Numbered from the stretch's first letter, positions 17,364 through 26,593 are shown. The stretch: 47,555 nt of DNA from SAR202 cluster bacterium (GCA_008373095.1 RQOP01000039.1:1-47555); one strand, 5' to 3'. Translations and numbers: made by a program. The notes: a model not told the origin generated them from the letters alone.

Positions 17364-19022
17364 ATGTCACTTCAACCTCAAGATGACTCCTACTCAGATA
17401 TAATTCTAGCCTCTATAAAATCTCCTAGTTTCTGGAGCATCATACTTGGTGCAGCTGGAATATTTTCCGTTGTATTGGGTGGCTCCATTAATCTCGCCTT
17501 CGATGGACTCAAAGATTTGTCTTTGTGGGTCCTTATGGCGGGCGCCGGATTAATATTCTTAGCACTGGTACTATCCCCAAGGACCATCGCAATTTTTCTT
17601 GCAGGTAGAAAAGGTCGGTACGGGGTAAACGTGGCCATTATGACAGTGGCTTTTTTCGTCATACTCTTAATTGCAAATTTTTTGATGTATCAGAACCCCA
17701 ATAGGATTGATGTCACGGCGACCCGTATATTCACCTTGTCAGAACAGACTTATAGGATTTTGGACAATCTTGGTAAGGATGGCAGGTCAATACACGCCTA
17801 TGCCTTCTTTGTATCATCAGCTTCCTCTGATGGGGAACGTCAAATGGCTGAAGACTTATTAAACGAATTTGATCGAAGATCGGAAAATTTCGATTTTTCT
17901 TTTGTCGACCCTGAACTCAATCGATCAGAAGCTTTGAAATACAACGTCACCACTTATCCTTCAATTGTTTTTGAAGCAGATGACGGTAAATTCGAGGGCG
18001 TCGCTCTAATAGCAGAGCAGGATTTTGTTACTGGCATATTGATCGCAACAGGAACAGAACAAAAAACTATCTATTATTTGACAGGTCACGGTGAAACATC
18101 TGTATCTAGAGATCCTATGACAGGGGCTATAGGGTTGGAAGGACTTGATCTCGCCATAGAAGGAATGCAAAGGGACAACTATCGAGTAATGCCTCTAAAC
18201 CTGAAGCAATTTGAGGAAGTTCCTAGCGACGCCGCGGTACTTATAATTGCAGGACCCAAAGACAATAAAGATCTGGATGACGACGAACTAACTGCCATTT
18301 TAAAATACACCCAAGGTGGGGGTAGAATCTTTATGCTTTTGGATCCTGATCCACCAGAAAAATTTAACGGCTTGGCCGCTTTATACGGTGTGGCCATTTC
18401 AGGGGAGCATGTAGTAGACGCTGTGAGTAATGTTTCGGGCCAAATGCTCACCCCAATGATTCAAAAAGCCAACGGACAATTCACCACCAGCGTCTCTGCA
18501 TCTGGGCTGACGATCGCAGATGACGTATCAGTGATGATCCTACCAGACTCAGCTGCGATTCTTAGCCCAGCAGCGGAAGAATTTGCTTTGCGAGAGCACA
18601 TCAACTTTACCCCGCTTAGCATGACCACTCCAGCGAGCTGGCTAACAAGTGAACCTGACGATGTAGCATACTCACCAGATAAACAGCAAGGACCATTTCC
18701 TGTAGGTGCGGTGGTGGAAGCCTCCGGTATGTATACAGATTTAGGCCCAACTCACCAGCTTGCTAAATTTGTTATTTTTTCTGACTCTGATTTCGCTACT
18801 AACAAATATTTTGCAAGTATGGATAATTCTGATGTTTTCCTCAATTCGATCAACTGGCTGGCAGATGATTTTGAATTGATTTCTATAAGACCTAAACTTC
18901 TACCATACAGAGAATTGGTGGTGAACAGCAGGGAAAGAGACTTTATTAAATGGTCTAGTTGGACTCTACCTCCAACCTTCATGCTTTTCATGTCTTTTGT
19001 CGTATGGTGGCGAAGAAGATAA
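17364..19022 (+). CDS. Gld-type ABC accessory protein (GldG-like, DUF7088/ABC-type uncharacterised transport domain)
   Basis: The 552-residue protein has three N-terminal membrane helices (about 22-43, 52-70 and 86-107), a large extracytoplasmic domain with the motif YYLTGHGETSV and GGGRIFMLLDPDPP, and a C-terminal helix ending in WWRRR. This is the layout of GldG/IFT52-like components that partner GldA/GldF. The frame opens at GTG 17352, but ATG 17364 is chosen because the AGGAGG site (17347-17352) would overlap the former and is 11 nt before the latter. It follows the permease stop by two bases. Confidence 0.86.
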   Translation: MSLQPQDDSYSDIILASIKSPSFWSIILGAAGIFSVVLGGSINLAFDGLKDLSLWVLMAGAGLIFLALVLSPRTIAIFLAGRKGRYGVNVAIMTVAFFVILLIANFLMYQNPNRIDVTATRIFTLSEQTYRILDNLGKDGRSIHAYAFFVSSASSDGERQMAEDLLNEFDRRSENFDFSFVDPELNRSEALKYNVTTYPSIVFEADDGKFEGVALIAEQDFVTGILIATGTEQKTIYYLTGHGETSVSRDPMTGAIGLEGLDLAIEGMQRDNYRVMPLNLKQFEEVPSDAAVLIIAGPKDNKDLDDDELTAILKYTQGGGRIFMLLDPDPPEKFNGLAALYGVAISGEHVVDAVSNVSGQMLTPMIQKANGQFTTSVSASGLTIADDVSVMILPDSAAILSPAAEEFALREHINFTPLSMTTPASWLTSEPDDVAYSPDKQQGPFPVGAVVEASGMYTDLGPTHQLAKFVIFSDSDFATNKYFASMDNSDVFLNSINWLADDFELISIRPKLLPYRELVVNSRERDFIKWSSWTLPPTFMLFMSFVVWWRRR

Positions 19023-19034
19023 GAGAGTTCCAAT

Positions 19035-20054
19035 TTGAATCTTAAAACTACTTCAGCCTTAATTGTATTGGCAGCTATAGCTGTCATTGTTTATTTATTT
19101 AACCCCTTCGCACAGGAAGAAGAAAAAAAGCCACCTAAACCATGGTTTTATCAGGTTTCTGTGGATGATATGACATCGATCCAAATTACTCACAAGGAAA
19201 AAAGTGAATCCTTCGTAAAAACTCCCTCAGACACTTGGGCATTTGATTGGGATGTCTTGATACCTCCCAACCACAATCGATGGGGAGGAATCGACTTTAT
19301 TCTAGGAGGACCTCAAACGAAACGAGACCTAACAGAAACAACCACTTTAATCGAAGACCCAGCTCAATATGGGCTTGATAACCCTCATACCGTCGTCAAT
19401 ATTGGACTTACACTCAACAGGACTCTCGAATTCAGGCTTGGCGACAAAACCACGAATGGTTGGCATCATTACGGGCAAATAGTTGGATTCCCACAACTAT
19501 TTCTAATAGCCGACACCTGGGGAGACGTTCTAGCTAGACTTGCAGTGGAACCGCCCTACCCTAAATGGTATATCGAAAGACCGACAGACCAAATAAGTGA
19601 AATAAATATTTTCCCTGAATCTGAGGATGTTAAAACAGATAAAGCTCAGCTTAGCTTCAAAAGAGAAAAAGACGGGACCTGGCGGGTCATAGATTACCTG
19701 GTGGGAAAAGAATCTCGTCTAGTCGATGAAGAAAAGTGGCAACAATTGTTACCCATAGTCAAAGGACCTGATGGCGTCGACGTTGCCGTTCACAAAGTCA
19801 GAGATCGCGATTATTCTCAGTGGGGTATTGGAGACAATTCAGCAGCAGTAGAAATTCGCTTCCAAAACACAACTGAACAAGGCACAAAATATACTGACGG
19901 GTCCTTGTTACTTATTGGTGATCTTGAACCCGGTGGGGAAGCTTATTATGGAAAATCAGCTGAAGAAGGCATAACTCAACCGGTGCTTTTGTTTCCTAAA
20001 ATATGGGTGGAAACTTTACTGGGGATATACGACGATATCCCATATGCACAATAA
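19035..20054 (+). CDS. DUF4340 domain protein
   Basis: A 339-residue protein with one N-terminal membrane anchor (about 7-24) and an extracytoplasmic region. DUF4340 features include DDMTSIQITHKEKSE, a GLDNPHTVVNIGL block and a repeated beta-strand pattern; relatives are typically encoded just after GldG-like genes. It starts at TTG 19035, 12 nt after the previous stop, with AAGAGAG upstream. It is the last gene of the Gld-like unit; 49 nt separate it from cinA. Its function is unknown, perhaps a lid or scaffold of the exporter. Confidence 0.83.
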   Translation: MNLKTTSALIVLAAIAVIVYLFNPFAQEEEKKPPKPWFYQVSVDDMTSIQITHKEKSESFVKTPSDTWAFDWDVLIPPNHNRWGGIDFILGGPQTKRDLTETTTLIEDPAQYGLDNPHTVVNIGLTLNRTLEFRLGDKTTNGWHHYGQIVGFPQLFLIADTWGDVLARLAVEPPYPKWYIERPTDQISEINIFPESEDVKTDKAQLSFKREKDGTWRVIDYLVGKESRLVDEEKWQQLLPIVKGPDGVDVAVHKVRDRDYSQWGIGDNSAAVEIRFQNTTEQGTKYTDGSLLLIGDLEPGGEAYYGKSAEEGITQPVLLFPKIWVETLLGIYDDIPYAQ

Positions 20055-20103
20055 GCCTATCTGACTCAGCTATTTTAATTTTTTAGATAAAGGCTCTTTT
20101 ATC

Positions 20104-21288
20104 ATGGATGCTGAAATTATCGCAGTAGGAACGGAACTACTAATGGGAGAGTTGGTGGATTCGAACTCCGCATTCCTAGCATCTGAATTCCCAAAGTTGG
20201 GAATATCTCTGAAGATAGCAGTTAAAATCGGAGATGATCTCGGAGATCTTGTTAATGGGTTGGAGAGCGCTCTTAAAAGGTCAGATGTAGTGATTACTAC
20301 AGGTGGACTGGGGCCAACATCGGACGATTTAACTCGGGAGTCAATAGCCAGATATTTTAATGAAGATATGGAAGTTGATCCTGGGCTATTGAAAACCTTA
20401 GAGGAAAACTTTTCTCGACGCGGCACAAAAATGCCCAAAACAAATATAAAACAGGCCACTTTGATACCTTCAGCAATCTCGCTTCCTAATCCGCGCGGCA
20501 CAGCCCCTGGCTGGTTCGTATCAAAGGCCTCCAAGATAGTGATCGCGATGCCAGGTCCTCCAATGGAGCTAAATCCAATGTGGAAAACCCATGTTGCTCC
20601 CAAATTGGCTTCTCTATCTGAAGGTGTTGCCATATCAACGAGAACCCTCAAAACTTTTGGCCGGTCAGAAGGAGAATTGGACGAACTATTGTCTGATCTT
20701 TTTGGACAGGAAAATCCATATTTAGGAATATATTCCAAACAAGATGGGATACACCTTAGAGCAATAGCGAAATCACCGATTTATTCAGAAGCAGACTCTC
20801 TAATAAACGAAATAGAAGCGCAAATAATAGAAAAAGTGGGTAACGATTTTATTTGGGGTACAGACGATGACACCCCTCCTGAAGTAGCGACAAATCTTCT
20901 TAGTACAAAGGGTTTGACTCTCTGTGTCACCGAATCATATACGGGAGGGACAGTTTGCAGCCTTCTCTCCGAATGTGAACTATATGAGAAAGTATTCCTG
21001 AAGGGGGCTATCAAAAGCCCCGGTAGTTTGCCCGTTGTGGACTATGTTGAACCTCAACCAACCTGTGACGAAACCTGCCAAGCTGATATACACCTAAATG
21101 TGTCTCCCCTACTCGTTAAAGAAAATGATGGTGGAAACAGTTTCGGTGATGTCAGCATAAAGATAGAAAGCCAAAACTACGCGACACAATTATCTGGCAG
21201 ATACAGGATGAGAAACATCCGAATGCGGCAAAGAGCTTCAAATCATGCTTTGATAGAGCTAATCAAATTTATCAAAAGCAATTATTAA
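20104..21288 (+). CDS. cinA: CinA-like protein with a diverged C-terminal domain
   Basis: The 394-residue protein has the N-terminal MoCF/COG1058 domain of CinA with VGTELLMGELVDSNS and TTGGLGPTSDDLTRE, linked to an ADP-ribose pyrophosphatase role in the family. The C-terminal nicotinamide-nucleotide amidase domain begins at about 260. Its active motif ESCTGG is changed to ESYTGG (S278, Y279), and the VSGIAGPxGG loop is replaced by VSPLLVKENDGG after a non-typical stretch with CDETC. Ser278 is kept, but amidase activity is doubtful. It is slightly shorter than a typical CinA. It stands alone, downstream of DUF4340, and ends 19 nt before the tRNA-Pro gene on the opposite strand. Confidence 0.85.
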   Translation: MDAEIIAVGTELLMGELVDSNSAFLASEFPKLGISLKIAVKIGDDLGDLVNGLESALKRSDVVITTGGLGPTSDDLTRESIARYFNEDMEVDPGLLKTLEENFSRRGTKMPKTNIKQATLIPSAISLPNPRGTAPGWFVSKASKIVIAMPGPPMELNPMWKTHVAPKLASLSEGVAISTRTLKTFGRSEGELDELLSDLFGQENPYLGIYSKQDGIHLRAIAKSPIYSEADSLINEIEAQIIEKVGNDFIWGTDDDTPPEVATNLLSTKGLTLCVTESYTGGTVCSLLSECELYEKVFLKGAIKSPGSLPVVDYVEPQPTCDETCQADIHLNVSPLLVKENDGGNSFGDVSIKIESQNYATQLSGRYRMRNIRMRQRASNHALIELIKFIKSNY

Positions 21289-21307
21289 TGAATATAAAAT
21301 TTACTAC

Positions 21308-21384
<77 letters not shown>

Positions 21385-21395
21385 ACAGACCATGA

Positions 21396-21424
21396 AGAAT
21401 AGCATGAGGATGTGAACGCATCAA
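21396..21424 (-). promoter_or_regulatory. Promoter of tRNA-Pro
   Basis: On the reverse strand TTGATG (21419-21424), a 17-nt spacer and TATTCT (21396-21401) end 11 nt before the tRNA. The -10 is identical to that of the small membrane protein promoter at 4892. The predicted start is about 4 nt upstream of the mature tRNA end. Confidence 0.62.
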
Positions 21425-21514
21425 CAACTGGATTACCAATTTGTGGATTACTTTCTTGGCTATTGATAAACTAGGGAATAAAGGTAAACAGGAGCTCTGA
21501 GGAGAAGGGTAGAA

Positions 21515-22312
21515 ATGACCACTGTTTCTGAAGTAACACTAAGCCCAAGAGAAATAAGAAACCTAATTAGAAGTGGGAAATTTGAACGCCCTACTGCAGG
21601 AGTGGCACCGGGACATGTGCAAGCAAACTTGGCCATTCTTCCGAAGGAACTCTCTTTCGATTTCCTCCTATTCTGCCAAAGAAATCCCAAGCCTTGCCCA
21701 CTCATCGAAGTCTTGGAACCCGGACAAATCGAGGTATTTACTACAGCTCCTAAAAGCGACATACGTACTGACATACCCTTATACAGGGTGTACGAAAACG
21801 GAGAATTTACCTCAGAAATATCTGACCTCCAAGAAGTATGGAAAGAAGATTTTGTATCATTCTTGCTCGGATGCAGTTTTTCATTTGAATCAGCACTAAT
21901 CACCAACGGAATAAAGTTACCGCACTTTGAAAACGGAACCAACGTTTCAATGTACATAACCAACATCCCTACCGTCCCAGCAGGACCATTCTCAGGCCCT
22001 ATGGTAGTGTCAATGAGATCTATACCACAGGAAAAAGTCGTTAGAGCGGTCCAGGTTACTTCTCGTTTCCCGGGCGTACATGGGTCACCTATACACATTG
22101 GAGACCCCTTGGCAATCGGCATACATGACATATCAAAGCCAGATTTTGGAGAACCGACGACGATCAAAGAGGGAGAGGTCCCAGTCTTTTGGGCGTGCGG
22201 AGTAACGCCTCAATCGGTAGCAATGTCATCCAAACCACCAATAATGATCACACATGCTCCAGGACATATGTTTATCACTGACATGAAAGATGAAGATTAT
22301 TCTGTCCTCTAG
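21515..22312 (+). CDS. DUF1445 (YcsI/D-glutamate cyclase N-terminal-like) protein
   Basis: The 265-residue protein matches the DUF1445/YcsI family annotated as putative hydro-lyase, with REIRNLIRSGKFERPTAGVAPGHVQANL at the start, RTDIPLYRVY, FLLGCSFSFE and MTNIPTVPAG-like sequence (ITNIPTVPAGPF). In vertebrate mitochondrial D-glutamate cyclase (DGLUCY) a domain of this family is fused to the domain coded by the next gene. A strong GGAGAAGGG site precedes ATG 21515. With the 9-nt gap to the following gene, the two form a split DGLUCY. Likely reaction: dehydration of D-glutamate to 5-oxo-D-proline; this is inferred from the human enzyme. Confidence 0.86.
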   Translation: MTTVSEVTLSPREIRNLIRSGKFERPTAGVAPGHVQANLAILPKELSFDFLLFCQRNPKPCPLIEVLEPGQIEVFTTAPKSDIRTDIPLYRVYENGEFTSEISDLQEVWKEDFVSFLLGCSFSFESALITNGIKLPHFENGTNVSMYITNIPTVPAGPFSGPMVVSMRSIPQEKVVRAVQVTSRFPGVHGSPIHIGDPLAIGIHDISKPDFGEPTTIKEGEVPVFWACGVTPQSVAMSSKPPIMITHAPGHMFITDMKDEDYSVL

Positions 22313-22321
22313 GTAAACAAC

Positions 22322-23164
22322 ATGACTCTAGAGGAACTTATATTAACTCAAGACAAAAGAGGAATATCTAAATTAAAGGATTCCTTACCTGAGAATTTTT
22401 GTTTTGACGCCGCTCAATTTGTTTTAGATAACCCAGGAAAAGTAGTTATAGTAACCGGATTTTATATCCTAAGCGCAGGAGCGGCAGAAACCGACGGTCC
22501 ACCCGGGGCAATCGCAATTGGAAATGCTTTAGAGGAATTGGGTTACGAGGTCGTATATGTCACCGATTCACATTGCACAAAAATGATAGAAGCTATATCC
22601 ACCGATAATGCAAAAGTCATAGAATTCCCCATAGCAAATCAATCACTAAGTGCCGAAACAGCTAACCGAATACTAAAAAAGGAAAACCCTGACCTTCTAA
22701 TTTCCATCGAACGTTGCGCTCCAGCAGTTGACGGTCTTTACCGAAACATGCGGGATTTGGACATAACAGAACAAACCGCCAAAATAGACATCCTATTTGA
22801 AAAACACTCGGCAACGGTCGGTATTGGAGATGGTGGAAACGAAATTGGATTAGGTAATCTTTATGCTGAAGTTGATAAATCCAAAGAACTAGTGGGGTTT
22901 CCGGCAAAAACCAAAGTTTCAAAATTAATAATCAGCAGTGTTTCCAATTGGGGCGGGTACGGCCTTGTTGCGGCAATCTCAATGTTAAAGAATAAAAACC
23001 TGCTACCTTCAGTTGAAACCGATACAGCAAACATACAAAAAATTGTGTCAATGGGAGCTGTAGATGGGTTCAGTGGTCAAAACATCAATAAAGTCGACGG
23101 TTTCACCTTAGATGAAAACTCCGCGTTTTTAAACCAATTGCATAGCCTGATTACAGATAACTAA
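22322..23164 (+). CDS. DUF4392 (D-glutamate cyclase C-terminal-like) protein
   Basis: The 280-residue product fits the DUF4392/GLUCM C-terminal domain: VVIVTGFYILSAGAAETDGPPGAIAIG, GYEVVYVTDSHC, ISIERCAPAVDG and VGIGDGGNEIGLGNL. In vertebrates this domain is the catalytic C-terminal half of DGLUCY. The gene follows the DUF1445 gene after 9 nt on the same strand, so the two subunits are likely to work together in D-glutamate or related lactam metabolism. It ends 17 nt from the convergent coiled-coil gene. Confidence 0.86.
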   Translation: MTLEELILTQDKRGISKLKDSLPENFCFDAAQFVLDNPGKVVIVTGFYILSAGAAETDGPPGAIAIGNALEELGYEVVYVTDSHCTKMIEAISTDNAKVIEFPIANQSLSAETANRILKKENPDLLISIERCAPAVDGLYRNMRDLDITEQTAKIDILFEKHSATVGIGDGGNEIGLGNLYAEVDKSKELVGFPAKTKVSKLIISSVSNWGGYGLVAAISMLKNKNLLPSVETDTANIQKIVSMGAVDGFSGQNINKVDGFTLDENSAFLNQLHSLITDN

Positions 23165-23181
23165 ATCCTCTTCATAGGACC

Positions 23182-23814
23182 TTATGTAACACTGTTGCTT
23201 GCTTCAGCTACGTTACTTTGAGTCTGCCTGGGAGCCTGAGTGACGTTTAAAGCGTCCAGACCGCGTCTGACTTGACCTAGTTGGTTTGAAAGTTGTTCTT
23301 CAATGGAGGACAAAACTTCCATAGAATATCGGTCAGCGCCCTGTCGCAATTCAGCTGCCTGACTTTCAGCATCACTTATCAAAGCATATGCTCTTCGCTG
23401 AGCATCTTGTATGACAGTTTGCACTTCACCCTGGGCGCTTGTAACAAGTTCTTGAGCTTCTCCCGAAGCAGAAGCCACGATTTCTTCCCCTCTATTACTA
23501 GCAACTCGAAGAACCTCTGAATCAGATACTTTTTCCTGTTGCTCGGCCGAAGCTGCGGTAGATATTTGCGCAGCAGAATTTCTTGCTTCATCGACAATCC
23601 TAGAAGCTTCCATCTGTGCCTGACTAATTATGCTATCTTTCTGCGTAATGATAGTCTGAGCTTCCTGAACCCCCGACGGCATGTTGTTCTGCAATTCAGA
23701 AAGCAAAACTCCTAACCTGTCTGCATCAATCATTGTCTTGCCCCGAAAACCCGGAACTCGGGTACCACTTTTACTTACCTCAATTAGTTCGTTAACAAGT
23801 TGATTAAGATCCAT
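23182..23814 (-). CDS. Coiled-coil protein (DivIVA/ATP synthase b-like), unknown function
   Basis: The 210-residue product begins with a short globular part (1-45, LVNELIEVSKSGTRVPGF) followed by a long alanine- and glutamate-rich coiled coil (about 50-185) with heptad-like repeats, then a flexible Q/N-rich tail. No membrane segment is visible. Similarity in character to DivIVA or SepF-associated proteins is only structural. Genes of this type sit beside coaD and rsmD in many Chloroflexota, so a cell-division or envelope role is plausible. It is 33 nt downstream of coaD on the same strand. Confidence 0.75.
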   Translation of the reverse strand: MDLNQLVNELIEVSKSGTRVPGFRGKTMIDADRLGVLLSELQNNMPSGVQEAQTIITQKDSIISQAQMEASRIVDEARNSAAQISTAASAEQQEKVSDSEVLRVASNRGEEIVASASGEAQELVTSAQGEVQTVIQDAQRRAYALISDAESQAAELRQGADRYSMEVLSSIEEQLSNQLGQVRRGLDALNVTQAPRQTQSNVAEASNSVT

Positions 23815-23847
23815 ATTAAACCCTCCCTGACTAATTACTCATCAAAT

Positions 23848-24321
23848 CTATAAACGTTCTTTAAGTGCCGCAGCAATGTGCGGTGGCACTAAGTTATCTA
23901 TGTTCGCACCGAGACGTGCAACCTCTTTTATCCTGCTGGAATAAATAAACTGATGTTCCAAAGCAGTCATCATACAGACTACATCAATGTCGGGAGCTAA
24001 GTTTCTCCACATCAACGCCATTTCAAATTCCTGCTCAAAATCAAAGCCAGCCCTTAGTCCTCTCAATATAACTTCAGCTCCGACTTCACGGGCGACAGTT
24101 GGAGCCAAACCGGTAAATTCCACAACTTCCACATTATCGATCCCCTTTAATGACTCCTGAAAGAGCTCGACTCTTTCCTCTGTATCAAACATAAGTACCT
24201 TAGGAGGTGCCTGATAAACTCCCACCACTACCTGATCAAAAAGACGAGATGCTCTCTTAGCTACATCAATATGTCCATTATGAGCAGGATCAAAACTACC
24301 TGGATAAAATGCTTTAGCCAC
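23848..24321 (-). CDS. coaD: Phosphopantetheine adenylyltransferase
   Basis: A 157-residue CoaD, which makes dephospho-CoA from 4'-phosphopantetheine and ATP, the penultimate step of coenzyme A synthesis. The nucleotidyltransferase motif PGSFDPAHNGH holds H14 and H17 (HxGH), EVILRGLRAGFDFEQE is the family's middle block, and YSSRIKEVARLG corresponds to the second ATP motif (SSxxxKE), with Arg in place of the usual Ser-Leu/Phe. It starts with GTG inside the end of rsmD (8-nt overlap), the usual rsmD-coaD order. The end (VPPHIAAALKERL) is intact. Confidence 0.95.
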   Translation of the reverse strand: MAKAFYPGSFDPAHNGHIDVAKRASRLFDQVVVGVYQAPPKVLMFDTEERVELFQESLKGIDNVEVVEFTGLAPTVAREVGAEVILRGLRAGFDFEQEFEMALMWRNLAPDIDVVCMMTALEHQFIYSSRIKEVARLGANIDNLVPPHIAAALKERL

Positions 24322-24868
24322 TTACAACCTCATATATTGTTACTTTTGAATCACCATATCTCTTATTATTGATTCTACTTATCCTTTTGTAAGAATCCTC
24401 TAAATCAAAGTTAAATCTATGCTCCGCCACTACTGTTCCTTGTTCTCTAAGCAATCCAGGTTTAGAGACTTCATCCATCACAACATGCCATTCGTCCAAT
24501 TCAAATGGAGGATCCAAAAACACCAAGTCGTATCCTCCTTCTGAATACTTAAGAAACTTGTAAGCTTCCGATTGGTACACGTTTACATTGGTGTCCACAT
24601 CCATAGTTTTCAAATTATTTGATATCAACCTACAATTGCGGAAACTTTTCTCGACGAAATCACATTGCATTGCACCGCGACTTATTGCTTCAATACCCAA
24701 TGCCCCTGTACAAGCATATAAATCCAAAACTTTACTGTCTTTTATAGAAGTTCCCAGCATTGAGAAGATTGCCAACTTTACTCTTTGAGTGGTTGGGCGC
24801 ACTCCTTTAGCTCTGGCTGGAGAACCTATAGACCTTCCTTTAAGGTAACCTCCTGATATCTTTATCAA
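24314..24868 (-). CDS. rsmD: 16S rRNA (guanine966-N2)-methyltransferase
   Basis: A 184-residue SAM-dependent methyltransferase. ISGGYLKGRSIGSP and VRPTTQRVKLAIFSML form the N-terminal signature, LDLYACTGALGIEAISRGA the SAM-binding loop and DLVFLDPPF the catalytic DPPF motif. It methylates 16S rRNA G966 in the 30S subunit. The start is TTG at 24868, with an AAGGA site upstream. It overlaps coaD by 8 nt. Its divergent neighbour is lysS; 223 nt separate them. Confidence 0.93.
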   Translation of the reverse strand: MIKISGGYLKGRSIGSPARAKGVRPTTQRVKLAIFSMLGTSIKDSKVLDLYACTGALGIEAISRGAMQCDFVEKSFRNCRLISNNLKTMDVDTNVNVYQSEAYKFLKYSEGGYDLVFLDPPFELDEWHVVMDEVSKPGLLREQGTVVAEHRFNFDLEDSYKRISRINNKRYGDSKVTIYEVVSG

Positions 24869-25022
24869 CTACATAGATCCTTCAGACATCTAAGATTAAT
24901 CCAACATACCGCATAACTGGATAGTAACAATTCGTAAATAGTTCGCAAAGCAAAATTTATGCTTTTTTAACAGCAATATTTTCGAATTTGCAATTTCCTC
25001 AAAAAATCTGGCAAATTTACGT

Positions 25023-25051
25023 TTTACATGAAGTTTTAGCGCAGTTAGAAT
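25023..25051 (+). promoter_or_regulatory. Promoter of lysS
   Basis: TTTACA (25023-25028), a 17-nt spacer and TAGAAT (25046-25051) each differ from the sigma70 consensus by one base. The predicted start is near 25058, giving a leader of about 34 nt. The rest of the 24869-25091 intergenic region is AT-rich and held no gene I could support. Confidence 0.68.
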
Positions 25052-25091
25052 TAAGTTCCAGTTCAAAACATTCAGGCCAGAGGGGTCGAAA

Positions 25092-26585
25092 TTGTCGCAA
25101 CAAAACGAACAAGAATTCATAAAAGTGCGAGTCGAAAAAACTGCGTCACTGAGGCAAAAAGGTATCGACCCATACCCTACCAATTACAAAAGGACTCACA
25201 CAAGCCAACAAGCTGAAAAAGCATTCGAAGCAGCTGAGAAAGAGGATGATGAATTCAACGAAACCATAAAAGTAGCCGGTAGAATAATGGGCCGCAGAGG
25301 AATGGGAAAAGCCTCTTTCATCGACTTGTCTGATGCCGATGGTCGAATACAAGTTATGATGCGAAGTAATGTCCTAAATGAAGATTATGAAATATTGGAT
25401 GATCTGGACATAGGTGACTGGATCGGGGCCGAAGGAACTTTATTTCGTACAAGAACTGGACAAATCACATTACAAGTAGCAACTTTCTCAATTCTATGCA
25501 AGTCACTTAGGCCTCTTCCCGAAAAATGGCATGGTTTGACAGATGTAGAAACGAGATTTCGCCAACGGTATCTAGATTTGATTTCCAATGCAGATGCAAT
25601 TAAAACCGCTAAAGACCGTAGTCTTCTGGTTAGTACGATAAGACAATTCATGAGTGAAAAAGGCTTTATAGAAGTTGAAACCCCTATGTTGGTACCCATA
25701 GCTGCCGGTGGAATGGCACACCCGTTCACTACCCACCATAACGCTTTAAACAGAGATCTTTTCCTTAGGATTGCAACAGAGCTTCATTTAAAACGTTTAA
25801 TCGTGGGAGGAATTGAAAAGGTATTTGAAATTGGCCGCGTTTTCAGGAATGAAGGTGTAGATCTACAGCACAATCCTGAATTCACAACCATGGAAAGCTA
25901 CGAGGCATTTTCTGACTATAACGACGTTATGGATATGGTAGAACAACTAGTTTCTACGGCTGCTACGACTCTGAATGGGTCTGAAACCGTAAAGTACGGA
26001 GAAGAAGAATTGCAATTTTCTCCGCCTTGGCCTCGTATTGATCTACGAGAAAAAATAATCGAAGTCAGTGGGATAGACTTTTTTGAACATCCTGAACTCG
26101 AATCTTTAAAAACGGCTATGAAGGAAGCTGGTATAGACGTGAGTCAACAGGTTAGTTGGAGCGGTCTCCTCGACAAATTAATCTCCGACAAGGTTGAGCC
26201 CACGCTGGTTCAGCCGTGCTTCTTAGTAAATTACCCGGTAGCCATGTCACCTTTAGCAAAAAAATCTCCTACCGATGACAGAATTGCAGAAAGATTTGAA
26301 GGGTTCGTATGCGGGATGGAAATATGCAATGCCTTTACAGAACTGAACGATCCAATGGACCAAAGAGCGCGATTCGAAGAACAAGAAATGCTTAGGCAAG
26401 AGTTTCAAAATGAGGAAATGGACCGACTCGATGAAGATTTTCTTGTCGCTATTGAACATGGAATGCCACCTACTGGGGGGCTTGGAATCGGAATAGACCG
26501 ACTTGCCATGCTACTTACCAACAACTCATCGATTAGGGAAGTGATTTTGTTCCCTCAACTGAGAAGTGACCGTACTGAAGGTTAA
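25092..26585 (+). CDS. lysS: Lysyl-tRNA synthetase (class II)
   Basis: A 497-residue class II LysRS. The OB-fold anticodon domain (about 55-150) includes GRIMGRRGMGKASFIDL. Catalytic motif 2 is FRNEGVDLQHNPEF, followed by TTMESYEA, and motif 3 is GLGIGIDRLAML near the end. It charges tRNA-Lys in the cytoplasm. It starts with TTG at 25092, with a GAGGGG-like site just upstream and a good promoter before that. It precedes the amidohydrolase by 8 nt, so the two may be co-transcribed despite unrelated roles. Confidence 0.95.
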   Translation: MSQQNEQEFIKVRVEKTASLRQKGIDPYPTNYKRTHTSQQAEKAFEAAEKEDDEFNETIKVAGRIMGRRGMGKASFIDLSDADGRIQVMMRSNVLNEDYEILDDLDIGDWIGAEGTLFRTRTGQITLQVATFSILCKSLRPLPEKWHGLTDVETRFRQRYLDLISNADAIKTAKDRSLLVSTIRQFMSEKGFIEVETPMLVPIAAGGMAHPFTTHHNALNRDLFLRIATELHLKRLIVGGIEKVFEIGRVFRNEGVDLQHNPEFTTMESYEAFSDYNDVMDMVEQLVSTAATTLNGSETVKYGEEELQFSPPWPRIDLREKIIEVSGIDFFEHPELESLKTAMKEAGIDVSQQVSWSGLLDKLISDKVEPTLVQPCFLVNYPVAMSPLAKKSPTDDRIAERFEGFVCGMEICNAFTELNDPMDQRARFEEQEMLRQEFQNEEMDRLDEDFLVAIEHGMPPTGGLGIGIDRLAMLLTNNSSIREVILFPQLRSDRTEG

Positions 26586-26593
26586 ATGAAAAA

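Noticed and set aside
20070-20738. 222-residue open frame antisense to cinA
   Set aside because: Low-complexity Ser/Pro-rich translation opposite a clear CinA N-terminal domain.
21460-22167. 235-residue open frame antisense to the DUF1445 gene
   Set aside because: The forward protein is a recognised family with ribosome site and operon partner; the antisense product has no recognisable fold.
24896-25183. 95-residue frame between rsmD and lysS
   Set aside because: It runs across the lysS start and its promoter on the opposite strand and has random-looking Phe/Leu/Cys-rich content.
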